Assembly (NCBI GenBank): GCA_013397795.1
Contig: VZTJ01005670.1
Location: 812,229 to 876,228 of the forward strand
Source of the DNA: Orthonyx spaldingii
Taxonomy: Eukaryota > Chordata > Aves > Passeriformes > Orthonychidae
DNA length: 64,000 nt
Direction: 5' to 3'
Shown here in pieces: positions 35,587 to 47,500 of this stretch. Made by a program: the position numbers and the translations under genes. The notes under the pieces are model-generated. The model searched no databases, was not told where the DNA came from, and worked only from the letters and a program-made list of their open reading frames with translations. Positions within the stretch are counted from its first letter, which is position 1; every line of letters starts with the position of its first letter.

Positions 35587-38500
35587 GTTTTTATTTTATA
35601 CAACATATTATTNCTTGTTATCATGAAGCAACTGTAATTAGCTGTGAAGAGTAAGCCATATGTATACTGGGTTTGATTATGCTAGATAAGTGAGAATCCT
35701 TCTAAGGAAAAGGGTCTGCGTGGGTGGAATAGTTTGCAAAAGATTTTTTGTATGCTGGGAAATATCATGTTGAAACAAGTAAGGGATATTCAGTTCACCA
35801 GACTTGCTCCTCTTTGTTTTGAGAACCATTAAACCTCCAGTGATTTTGCCGGTCAGTGCCCACCCATGTGTCAGGACAGATCGTTTTGCCACTGAATCCC
35901 ACGGCAACTTGTCTCATGTGGCTCAGTGGTCCTTGCAGTCCCGTGCTGGGATTCTTGCAGGTGTGCAGAGGCAGGTGCTGGTCTGCTACGGAAACAAGAA
36001 CTCCCCTGCAACAGACTTGTTAAAGGACTCTCTTTTCCCTTTTGACCTTTTGATTAATGTGAAATAGTTTTGAAATTAATTTTGTCATTTATTCAATCAC
36101 CTTTTATTCACAGTTTCTAAAGCTTATTCTAGACCATATTGCATTTCTTCTGTTCAAAGGGGAAATATGTGCCTCCACCTTTGATTATGTTAATGGCATA
36201 TTTATTTGTTTTTATTTTTCTTTGCTGTAAGGCAAAACTAGTTTTTTTTTGTGGCATTAATTTTCACAGCAGCTGAAATGAACTCCAAATATTCCTTTCA
36301 CAGGATTAATCTAACGTTAATTCTTAATTTTGCTTAGCTGCCCATAAAATATGAATCACTATGGTGGCTTGGTAACTTCAGTTTAAGCTCTGTAGTTTGT
36401 GATATTGCTCTGTGGTTTTTACTTTGTCATTCTCCTGTGTAAACATGTAATTTTCCTTCCTTTGAGAGATGCACTTTTAACTCTCTTTTATGGTCAGGGT
36501 AGTCTTGTAATTAGAACTTCAAAAATAAACAACTGAAATTGTAGAGATTATTCCCAAATACCCGTGAAATGTAGACATGTAGAATTGCTGTACTCAATTT
36601 TGGTACTGCTGATAAAAACCTTCTATGGAGATTTTTCTTCAGCTTAATATGGATTTTGATTTGACAAGATACAGGCTGAAACTTCTGGGGAGTTCAGGGG
36701 AAACCTTGTTATTGGAAGCGTGTGGAAATGCAGGCAGGGTGTCATTTTGGGTCTTCCTCTCTCTAGCAACCAAGACTTGCATATCTGAATAAAGAGTAAA
36801 TATTTGTGATGGAGGGGGCGTGCCAGGCAGAGTCAAAGTAGGTTTTGTATTATTTCAACTGCCAGAAAAATAACTCCACGTATGTGTCCGTGTGTGTATT
36901 GTACCCTTCCTAATGCTGTCCCTCACTTTGGTGTAACCTCAGCGGTTACAGGAGGTCTTCTCTTAGAATGGGATCTTCCAGACTGCTGCCGTATTCCAAA
37001 AATGAAGAAGGGTTGTTCAGGGCTCCTTGGTGCAGCTTTGGCTGTGGGGCCCGTGAGAGCTGACTCAGCTTTGGTCCCCGAGGTGGCTGAGCTTTGGCTC
37101 CTGGATCGCTCCCTCCGCCTGCCGAACTTCGGTCCTGGATCGCTCCCTCGGCCCGCCAGCGGCTCTCCCCGGGCTTCTGCTGCCTCGGCCTTTGGCTCCC
37201 TCTGCTGCCCTCCGTGCGCCAAAGCTCAAATCCGTGCTTTCGGCAGCTACAATAAGAAACCCGAATATTTCGAGCAGTCTGTAGGATCAAATTTGATTAC
37301 AAGTGCATCCAGTTGCAGATTGTGTTTGGCACAGCCAGATTTTGTCTCTGTTTATACAATTTGGAAGTAGTGCTACTGATAATGAAACAACAGAGAACAA
37401 AGTGTTTTGTTACTTCTTTTTTGCAGGTAATTGTAGTTTGTTTCCTTCTTCTGCAGGTGATAGAAACACTTTCGAAGCTTTCCCGCACTCCTATTGCCTT
37501 AGGCACAGGAATAAGGTAAGTTATTCCCATGGTGAATGGTGGCAGTAATGCCTCTTGCTGTGATGCCTCTTGGAAAAGTTGTCAGAGGCAGTATAGGCTG
37601 TGAACTTCTCTAGCTGTAAGCCAGATTGCCAGGTGGGCAGCTAACCAAAGCTCTGGACCTCTGAGGAGTTATGAAATGTATCTGCTACCTCTGGTACACT
37701 TACTGAAGGGCCTGAGCTGTGTGTACTGCTCATGCTGAAACAGGAGGTGAACAGAGGAGCAGTTGGTATTGCAGAACTTGTGTGATAATTGCCTCACATG
37801 GATCATAAGTCAAGCTGATGCAGTGCTGATTTATGTGAAGACAAATGGGGTTTCTGTTCTTTCTCGCTTCTAAAAAGTCAGCAAAATTGGCCAAGTTTGT
37901 GAGATTCTTGTTATCAAAAAGAAACAAAAAAAACCCCAACCAGACCTAACCTGAAAGATTTGATCATTTTTTCCAGTTGAAAAATGTGTATTAGTGGTGA
38001 TTTGTAGCAACTGCATCCAGCAGGGTTTTTATTATATTAAGTGTCAATCCACATAAAGAAGTGTAAATACACATATACTGTTCATCAGAGACGGGGGGAA
38101 CATATAAACACACTAGGATACAATAATCTGTGTGAAAATTTTGGAAATGAAACAGAAGTCCACCATGTGACTAGGCTAGTGCTATCTGTAATTAATGCTG
38201 TTTTTCTTTTTATAGGCCCTTCCCTACAGAAGAAAGTGTTGATGATGAAGATATCTACAAAGGTCTTCCTGATTTAATAGAGTAAGTTGTAAATACATTA
38301 ATTGAAGATTTTGTCTTCCAGTTGCATACTATTGTTTGTATTGTGTTATGGAACATATAGTTTTAATGAGAAGTTTATTTCATTTATACATATTTTGTTA
38401 GTCATTATGCTGACCAGGAAGAATTAATTATGAAAAGGTTTTTGAATTATTATGATCCATTTGTGTATACAAAGCAGCATGTTTCATGGGGGGTGCTAGT

Positions 38501-41500
38501 AGCAAAGTAAATAAAGCATGCATTTCTAAGTTACCTGTCTGTACTATGAGAATGTTTTCAGAAGATTGCAATATCACTTGTAAGGGACTCAAGGGAATTG
38601 TCTTGAACTTTCAAAGAAAATGCATGTTTGGATCATAATTCAAGTGACTTGTTTCCCTAAAGTCAATGAAGTTCTTCATATGAGTGCATTTACCTCTTCT
38701 GCGTAAGTGTTTTCAGGATTGTCAGGATAGTCTTGTATCCTATGGCTAGGATCTCTCAAGATCCATGAGGAATCACGTTGGACACAAGCTAGATCAGAGC
38801 TCACTGTTCAAGGCTCCAAGTAGCACTCATTGCACATTCCTTGCTGTAATGTGGGAAAGGAGCTGCTCTTCACACCAGGGATTTGTTTCTTCAATGCCTG
38901 TAAAGAAAGGAAACCTCACTATGACTGGCATTGCTCAATTTACCACCTTCCCTGCAAAGCTTGTCCTTGTCTCTGCAGCTGACTGACTGTCTCATAGATA
39001 ATTGTGTTTCATTCTGTGTAGCAGAGCATGCAGCAGGTAGGAGTCGCAGTCTCCTCCGAGACCCAAGTGGGCAAGAGGTGATGTCCTTATCTCTTAGATG
39101 TGGTGGCATTATAACTGTTTGAAAAGAATATTTCCACCAATTCTTAAGTGAGTATGTAAATTCAGCACTGGGAGACAATCTTTCATTAAAAAAAAATAAA
39201 AAAGCTAGCACATCATACCATATAAATCGATTCATAACTCTTTTGCAACAAATTGTGAATATTATTAACTGGAATTTAATAGCTGCATGCTGTCTTAATT
39301 GTGGATAATAAGAAAAAAATGTGCTAGTGAATGATGCAAATGGCCCACATTTTTTAGTTTCCCTCAATAGTAAGTTTTTCTGAAATTAATTTAATTGTCC
39401 CTGAGTTTAAATAGTCTCTAAATAATTTAAAATTAATTTAAGTCTTTTTGTCAGAAAGAGCTGTCATAGTTAAATGTTTCTATCCTTACTCTGCCTTTTT
39501 GCCAGCTTTCGTTCCCTGAAGAAGAGGTGGTAGAATGGGTGTGGCTGCTGCATCTGACACCTGCCAGTGTTTAATGTGAAGTGCTAGCACACCATCACTG
39601 CTGGTGGGAACTGAAATGTTGGACTAATCTGTTGGTTTTTACTCGGAAGGATTTCAGTGTTATGTTCAACAGGAAAAACCTCAAAATTGTTAGCCTATCT
39701 GATCCAGTTTCTATGTTGTTAGTGTGATTTGACTGCTTTCAGTATCTTTTAGAGTTCTTTTGTAGACATACCCTCAGAAATAGGAGTGAAAGATATTATG
39801 GACTTGGTAGAATCTTAGGACAAAGTAGGTCTTAGCACTCTAGCAGGACTGACTGTAATGAAGCTGAATTAGCTGAAGGTAGAGTTGAGCATTGACTTTC
39901 TGCCTTATTTCTGCAGTCTGGGTAATTGCAGGACATCGCTTGTGCATACTCAGTTTCACTGAACTGTTTGATTTTTCAGTTAGATTGGTTCCTTTTTTCA
40001 TTTTTGTGTAGCTGAATGTTGCATGAGATGATCAGATACAGGTTTATGGTGTGGAGGTACAGTGCCACAGTGCTGGCTCTGCAGTCTTCTGTGTCTTTTA
40101 CCCCAGGTAGTCCTGTGTTCAGGCAGAAAGAAGACCTGTAACAGTGTCTCATATCACAGCGTAGGGGGATGCCAGGCAGTAAAGAGAGGCAGCTCTTCTT
40201 CACTGGATGTGGTGGGAAAAGGGTCAAAGAGAAGAGGGCAGCTGGATGGTAACTTGTGACAAAACTGTCCTGATGTGTTGCTTTTGCTGTCTGGTTTAGT
40301 TTCCATGTGATTCTTATTTCACATAGTCTTCAGTATTGTGTTGATTTTGTACAAATTTATTTTAAATGAATTGAGAAGAGGAAATTAATGGACTTAATTT
40401 TCCTTGATGAGTTATTTTCATTAGATAGTCTATTAATTAATCTGTTTGTTTACTGTAGAAACTTTTCCTATGAGTAGTCCCTTGCAGAGCTGATGGTACT
40501 TTGTCCGTGCTGCACAGCTTTTTTCTTGTCTTGTCTTTTCAGTGAAACTGGTGTTGAAGAAGATGAGGAGTTGTATGATTGTGTCTATGGAGAAGACGAA
40601 GGTGGGGAAGTTTATGAAGACCTAATGAAAGATGAAGCAGCACAGCAACCTGTATGTTTCCCAATTCCTAGCTGCTATAAATGTCTTTATAGATAGTTTC
40701 AGTGACACTCCTGTTCAGCTGCATCCGGAGTTGTCATGTGCAGAGCATTATCTCCAATGTAAGACTTTGCAGGCTGTTTGGGTAAAGGGGAAAACATTAA
40801 CTATAGTAAGTTTAAAAAAAAGAAATTTTAAAATGAAATACAGTAATTGCTTTGATAGTTTTGAGTAGTAAAATTTACCAGCTATTTTAAGAGTAATTAA
40901 TGGAATTGCTTACTTGAAAGTGTCCTACCTCCAAAATTGTTATAATTTTATGAAATTATTGTGTATAATATTGTTTCAGACATAGTTTGGACATCTAGCT
41001 TAACAAGGACAACTGAGAATTGTTTCTAACTAATGAATTTCCTGCTTATCCACCCATGTAGTTTTTGTAGATCTTTAGGTCATCGTTATGTTGCAAAGTA
41101 AACTGTTCCCCTAAGTTTTCTGTAGGAGTAGCTGAACTTCAAAGGCAGCTTTCTTACCTGCACTGGTATCACACATTATTTCTTATTCCCTCTTTCCTTT
41201 TGTTTATTGCACTCAAATTCTAGATGTTTGTGGTATGGATAGAAAAATTGATATCTTAATTTCTGCTCAAGGTATCTGTGTTACTGATCTCTTTGGGTTA
41301 GGTGAGCACAAAACTGAAGTGAATGGTTTTAAGTGGAATCCCAGGATTTGTTTGCATTGCTCATATGATTGTTGGTGAACAACAAGCCCCCAAATTTTGC
41401 AAATGGATATAAACTATTGAGTACAGCAACTTCTGTTTTGGGGCAAATACTGCAAACATTTTGAACAGTATTGAGCTAAAGGTAAAAAATAGCTGGAAGT

Positions 41501-44500
41501 CTAAATAATGTCCAATTCTAATACTGTATAGAAATTAATTAACTACAGTTAACTGTGACAGTGTCTCCTTCCCCCTACAAAAGAATTTGGGAATAATTGA
41601 TAAATTTGAGATGGGGATGACCATCAGAGGATGCTCACAAAGTACAATTCTTCTGATAAGACTGCATTTTGCAAAATGGTTACTTGTGTCTGCATCTGAT
41701 AAAGACAGAACCTTAATGTTCATTGTGGGAAAATGAAGAACTGCACAAATTGGGTTTTCAAGAGTAATTTCTGAAATTGCAGCACCTGGTAGGTGAGTGA
41801 GAAGCCATGTTCTGCTTGCAGGAGCTGCTTTTAGAGTCACACAAAGAGAGAAGGGTAAAGGAGATGAGCCAAAGCAGTGACCAAGCTTTATGTACCCATG
41901 TGATTTACAACTCAGCATCTAGTTGAGGTGGTAGGAATACATTTCCCACTCTAAAGTGGCCAAGCTGTATAGGAGCTGTATGTGGCTCATGGGCAGTCTA
42001 AGTGTGATTTATTCTTTGCTGTGCTGTGCTTAGCAGGTGTGTCAGGTAGACTGGCAGCAGAGAGAGGAAGGAGTCTAGCTCTTGAACATACCTGGAGCTA
42101 AATGTTAAAATTTCAGTCTAGAAATTTTGCTATTTCTATAGGAGAAAAGTCTTTTGTTCAAAAGCTAAAAGTGTTTTTTTTTTTCTCTGAATGGAAGGAA
42201 CCGTAGTGCTAAATTTCTCCTTCTGACTCTCCCTGTATTTGAATAACATCAGGTCTATGTGCAGCATAGGGGTTCCCTACACTGGATGAAAGTAGGTAAT
42301 AAACAACCAAGGATGTGCTGAAGGATGTTGCAAATTGATAAATAGGCTTCAGAAAGGATGTGGTAGTCCTGTTGCTTATTAAGATACTGCTTATTGTTGT
42401 TGTTGGAGAAAACATTTTGGATTGGTTACTGCTTCTTAACTGCAAGAGTCTGTCCAGTTACTGCATCAAACCTCCACGCTGACCTATATATCTCCAGATC
42501 TTCTGTGCCTTGCTTGACATGCATGGTTCCATGTTATTTACTCTTTTATTTGAAATTGTATTTTATTGAAGCTGTAATGCTGTAAATCCTGTCTTGGGTA
42601 AGAGTGCTTGTAAGCTGTTTTTGTAGAATCCTGTAATTACTGATAATTACTTCCATGTCCTATGAGTCTGGTGGTTTACATGGAAAAATCCCAGGGTTGT
42701 CTTGGAGACACACACATACATATGCAAGAATTGACCTTTGAGGTCACTGCACTTCCTGAGCCGAGGACATACTCCTATTGTGTCTGAAGAGAAAGCTCCC
42801 CTTGAGAAATAAAAGGGGAAAAGCTGTAAATAAGTACAAGGATTAGACTGAATCCAATATTTATGGTGATACCAAGTTGCTTACATGATTTAGCCCCATT
42901 AAATTTAATGGAATTATTAACTGCTGAGTATTTTTAATAAGATTTCTGTCTGGATGTAAATTAAATGTGACCTTGTATTTCAGCTTCCAGAGTACATGCT
43001 GATACTTCAGTGTTTTATGTCTAAACATTAACTTTTCATAATATTACTTTGATTTTGATTTTACTAAAGCCATGAGCTAATTGAACATTAAAATATTCTT
43101 GGTTATTGCTGTCATCTTTGGAGGCTGCAGTACTCAGAGAGTTTCAGGAAGCAGTTATCCTAATTGTGTAATTCTAAACAAATAAAGTAATTTGTTATCC
43201 ATTAGGTGCCTGTTAATGACTTAAACTTGACTCCATTGTAATTGCAGAAATGTACTGAAAATGACATAAGGAGCTGTTGTCTTGCTGAAATAAAGCAAAC
43301 TGAAGAGAAGTACACTGAAACTCTGGAATCGATCGAGAAAGTAAGATGCTGCTTACAGACTTGTAACATGCATTTTTATAGCAGTCTAGAAGATATAATT
43401 ACAATAGCCAATGTATATATATAATTCTTTTTCTTGCAGTTTTTCATGGTGCCATTGAAAAGGTTTCTGTCAGCATCAGATTTTGATACTGTTTTCATCA
43501 ACATTCCTGTGAGTAATTGCATATTTAATGAACAGATAAAAGGTTCATAGCTGATTGTGATATATTTGTGTTATGTGCTACTGCACAAAATGATTGTTTG
43601 AAATACAGTGCATGGTGTGTTTATGTGGATATTAGTTGATTAAAAAGAATGTGCACTACCATTGTTTTTTTTCTGCTTGAGGGAATAAGGTAAGACAAAT
43701 AGTATTAACATGTGAGATAGTGAATTGTTATAAACTGGAGTATTTTTGATCCTTAAAAGCTAATAATTTCTAGAAATGGGTTATCTTTGAATAAATGCTG
43801 ATATTTTAATGATGGTACGAAGTTGTGGCTGCTAAGTTCCCTGTCTCTGTATACTATATATCGCTGCTCTGCAAATCCTTGTAACTGCCCTGGCTCTTAC
43901 ATCATTGAGCACACTTGAAAGCTAGCATAACTCACACTTTTGGATTTGGAATCTACGCTGTAAAGGATAAGGAAATCCTCTGTGAACTATCTAGGAAACT
44001 TTGTATTTGAAACAATAATGGTTTCTGTGATTGCTACTTTGTGCCATTTATTTTTGGCTTAATCAAAACAGTATGACAGTTTACATATATTTTTAGTTGA
44101 TAAGTGTTCAGCATGTCTTTACTCTGTCTGAATTTAAAGGAACACATCAGACATGGTCTGAAACCTGTCTCAGCACAGACAAATGAAAGCAATGTTCTTT
44201 TATGAGGCCTTTGTAAAGAAAGGGTCCCCAGAGTGTGACCCATGGACCACAACAAGCTTGTAAAATATCACCTCTGGTTTGGCCATCTCTGGCATCTCCA
44301 ACAGGCTCTCAGGTTGTAGGAGGAGGTGTTGGGGTTTTTATTTTATTCTATGAGAACTTGGCCTGTCTGTAAAAATGTTCTGGTTCCTGTTCCAGCATCA
44401 TCCTGATAGAAGGGAAGTTATGACAATTACTATACTGATGATACCTGACCCCTTGCCGTATTTGTTCCTCAGTAAAGTTTTCGCTCTGCCTCTTAATTGC

Positions 44501-47500
44501 TGTTATGTCCTTCACTTTGACTATTAGTCCAAACCACTGTCACAGATATCAGTAACCAACTTGTCTTCTTGAATTACATCAGCTGCCCATAGAGATCCCT
44601 TTGCTTTTGAAAACAAATTTATATTCTGTCTTGCACTAGTATTTCTTACTTACTGCAAATAAAGCCATGATGTGCCCTACCTATGTTACTGTAAACCTCT
44701 TTGCTAAGGCTCTGTGTGCCCAGGCATATTAACTTATGTTTATTGAAAGACCTAATTCCAGTCAATGGAAACACTGCACAAGGGTAGAGAAAGGGCTTGA
44801 ATGCTGTAAGCACAAACAGGGAGATCAGCCCACTCACTACTTGTTAATGGTATGTAAGGGGATCACATAAGAGTAAAAAGAACAAAATCTGCTTGTTTTA
44901 AAGTAGAGATGCACATAGTAAACTGTTGTGTTTGGGTTGTTTTATTTTGCTTTTTGTTGTCAGCGTGCAGTATTCTGTTTATTTCCAACTCCAGGAGCAT
45001 TTGACAGGCATCCAATAACCTTAAAAGAAATACAGGACTTGGCTTAGCCAAAAATATTTGCAAATGCTTTATCTGCTCAGACCTTGTCTGTGTGGCAGTT
45101 CCTCAGCAGGAAGGCTGGAGGGCAGTGGAAGCTTGTTTTAAACTAAAAATAGCTGTTACACAGGGCTCTGCAGCGAAGTGAGATATGAAGAGCAAGTGCT
45201 GTGTTCTCAGAACAGGATGGATTTTCCTCTGTTGAAGGGGTTGTGGTGAAGGATTGTTTTCTTAGGGTGATGTTATATTCCTTAAATAGACCCTAAAAGA
45301 TGCTTGCTTGACCAACTGCTGATATCAAAATACTTTATTTTGAAGAAAAAAACCTCCAATTACCCCAAATTACTCACCAGTCCAAAGAGAGTGCCTTTCA
45401 TTGGGACTAATTTCTAGGTTATGTTCTTTAAAGTGAATATGTGGCTCTATATTTGTCTGTATATGTCAGTCTATATTCCATATATATGCTTTTGTTTGTA
45501 CATCTATGTGTGCGTGCATATATAGATGCACTTACATGTGCACCTATGCAAGCCTTTGCATTATATATATATGGACATGCAAAGAGAAAGATTAAAGTTC
45601 GTGTAACAGATACTGAACTGTTGGAACATTTGTTAACTTCAAATAATGTTAACATCAGTTTAGCTGAAAACTTGAATTAGAGATAGAAACCCAAAAAGAT
45701 GCATTGTCCCCTTAGCATTAAGCTGTTTTTCAGGGGTATTGCTTAGTTGAGTCCCTGTGTACTCCTGAGGAAATGTACTCCTGTTCCCGATACATTAACT
45801 GGGAAGCATTTCTGTAATAATGTCTGTCTAGTCCAACTTAAGATTCTGATGATAAGGCCATGCAGTTGCTAGCAACTGAATTTCATCTGTTTCAAGATTC
45901 TGCACCCTCATCAGTGATGTGATTGACCTTTTATGTACTGTTAGTTTTCCTCAGTGTGAAGTGAAATGTTTTAACTTAGTTCACAAGTAAATATTGAATA
46001 TTGTTTTTGTAGTATATAATTTCTTGCATTAAATCATCTGAAATGGTTTGCTCTTTTAAACAGTCCTTTTTTTTTCATTCCACTGGTCTGTATGCTACTT
46101 ACAGTTATCCAGATTTCAAAACTTCTTAACCAGTTTCACTTAATTTCTTGTAAATTCTCTGACAGTGTTCATGAAGTGTTCAGGCTGATGCAATCTCCTG
46201 TGGTTTATGTATAATAGTGTATAAGCAAGGAGTGTTGCAACAATAATCAAAGAGTAAATCTTTCTGCAATATTCTTTACTTTCTCTCAGACATTAGTTGC
46301 GTGCTGTATTGGGAAACTCATTATGATTGCAGTTAATTTAGCATTAGGACATCACTAATTGACCAATGTAATGTACAAAACTAATTTTTCACAGCTCAGG
46401 GACATGAATCATTACTTCATGTTGTCACTAAAGCTTTTACTTGACTTGCTTAATTTTAAAATTATCATTATAAAATGAAGGTGAATTAACAGTGCGTGTT
46501 CCAAGCTAGAATAAATTAGTCTCTAATAGGTAGTTCTTGGAGTTTAGTTTCTCTTGTTGCACTATACAGAAGATGTGCCAAACCTTGAAATTAGATTCTA
46601 CTCTCAAATGATCTGTTTTCCAGTTTACTGAAGTTAACGGGTCTAATTGTGAAATAATTTATTTTTACATTCAAAGCTTTAAGCCGTTCTATTTTTACAA
46701 AGCTTTTCCCCTCCTTATTACTGTTTTTAAGGATTTGGTGAAAATTCACAGGAATCTTACACAGGACATCAATGATTCCATTGTTAACAAAAATGATCAG
46801 AACCTATATCAAATTTTTATTAACTACAAGGAAAGGTAAGACTTAAGCACTCTTACTAATTGTGCTAATATGTGCTCAGTTTGGTATTTTACTGTATTTT
46901 TGTTTGATGAATATTTCTGAAACAGGATTAAATTCAAAGTAAGTATCCTTATCACACTAGTTTTGGTGTTTTGAGCCTGGAAGTCAAAATGAACCTATTG
47001 TTTTATGAGCCCTCCCTCTTCTTAGCCCAGTTTTGGCAATATTATTACTTAGACATTACATATTTTTAAGGAAACGTAAATATGTTATTTTGCACAGCAA
47101 TTTTTTTCCCATGCACATAATTCCAGATATTTTATAGCATGGGTTAGTATTGTTTAACTGATTAAAGAAAGAATATTTATTAGGGATATTTCAGATGAAA
47201 AAAATAGAAGAGGTCATACCTGGAAAGAAGAGAAAGCAGACGTAAAAAAGAAGAGAGAAGAGACTACAGTCTTGCTTTACCCTGAGTCAGAGGTGTGACA
47301 GCAAAGCAAACACCCTTTGCCTTCAAGCTTTGAAAAGCAGCCAAGCTGATAACAGGATAGATACCTGTGGCAACAGGCCATACCCTATGGGCTAATTGCC
47401 AGTTTTTTTACCCACCTTTTCATATTGTTCCTTCTGCCAGCACTAACAGCTGCTGGACTATATAGATGAATTTAGATGCCTGTGGTAGTTGGCTGAAAAA

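Larger units (their letters stand above)
12160..37456 (+). other. VAV3: VAV3 intron 2 (25.3 kb)
   Basis: The longest complete intron in the window, with donor gtaagg and acceptor ttcttctgcag. Contents I can support: a 15-bp tandem duplication (19011-19040), a TG/TA-rich stretch near 21409-21436, a CT repeat near 22071-22086, a miniature LTR element (25310-26362), a 17-base T run (31376-31392), a 28-base T run with a nearby N (35559-35613), a CpG-rich patch (37017-37270) and a second acceptor-like site at 37421-37426. I saw no other gene; the rest is AT-rich sequence without recognised features. Confidence 0.9.

Noticed and set aside
36882..37370. 162-codon plus-strand open frame, longest in the window
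   Set aside because: It exists because the CpG-rich patch is poor in stop codons. Its frame is not that of exon 3, and it shows no recognised domain. I treat it as composition-driven.
38891..39367. 158-codon minus-strand open frame in intron 4
   Set aside because: No recognised domain or coherent composition, no splice structure, and no retroposon marks. Chance is the simplest explanation.
41535..41918. 127-codon minus-strand open frame in intron 5
   Set aside because: No known motif or supporting context inside a clear VAV3 intron.
45441..45680. Overlapping open frames on both strands near 45.5 kb
   Set aside because: They come from the TA/TG-rich low-complexity tract and encode Tyr/Leu/Val-rich sequence of no recognisable family.
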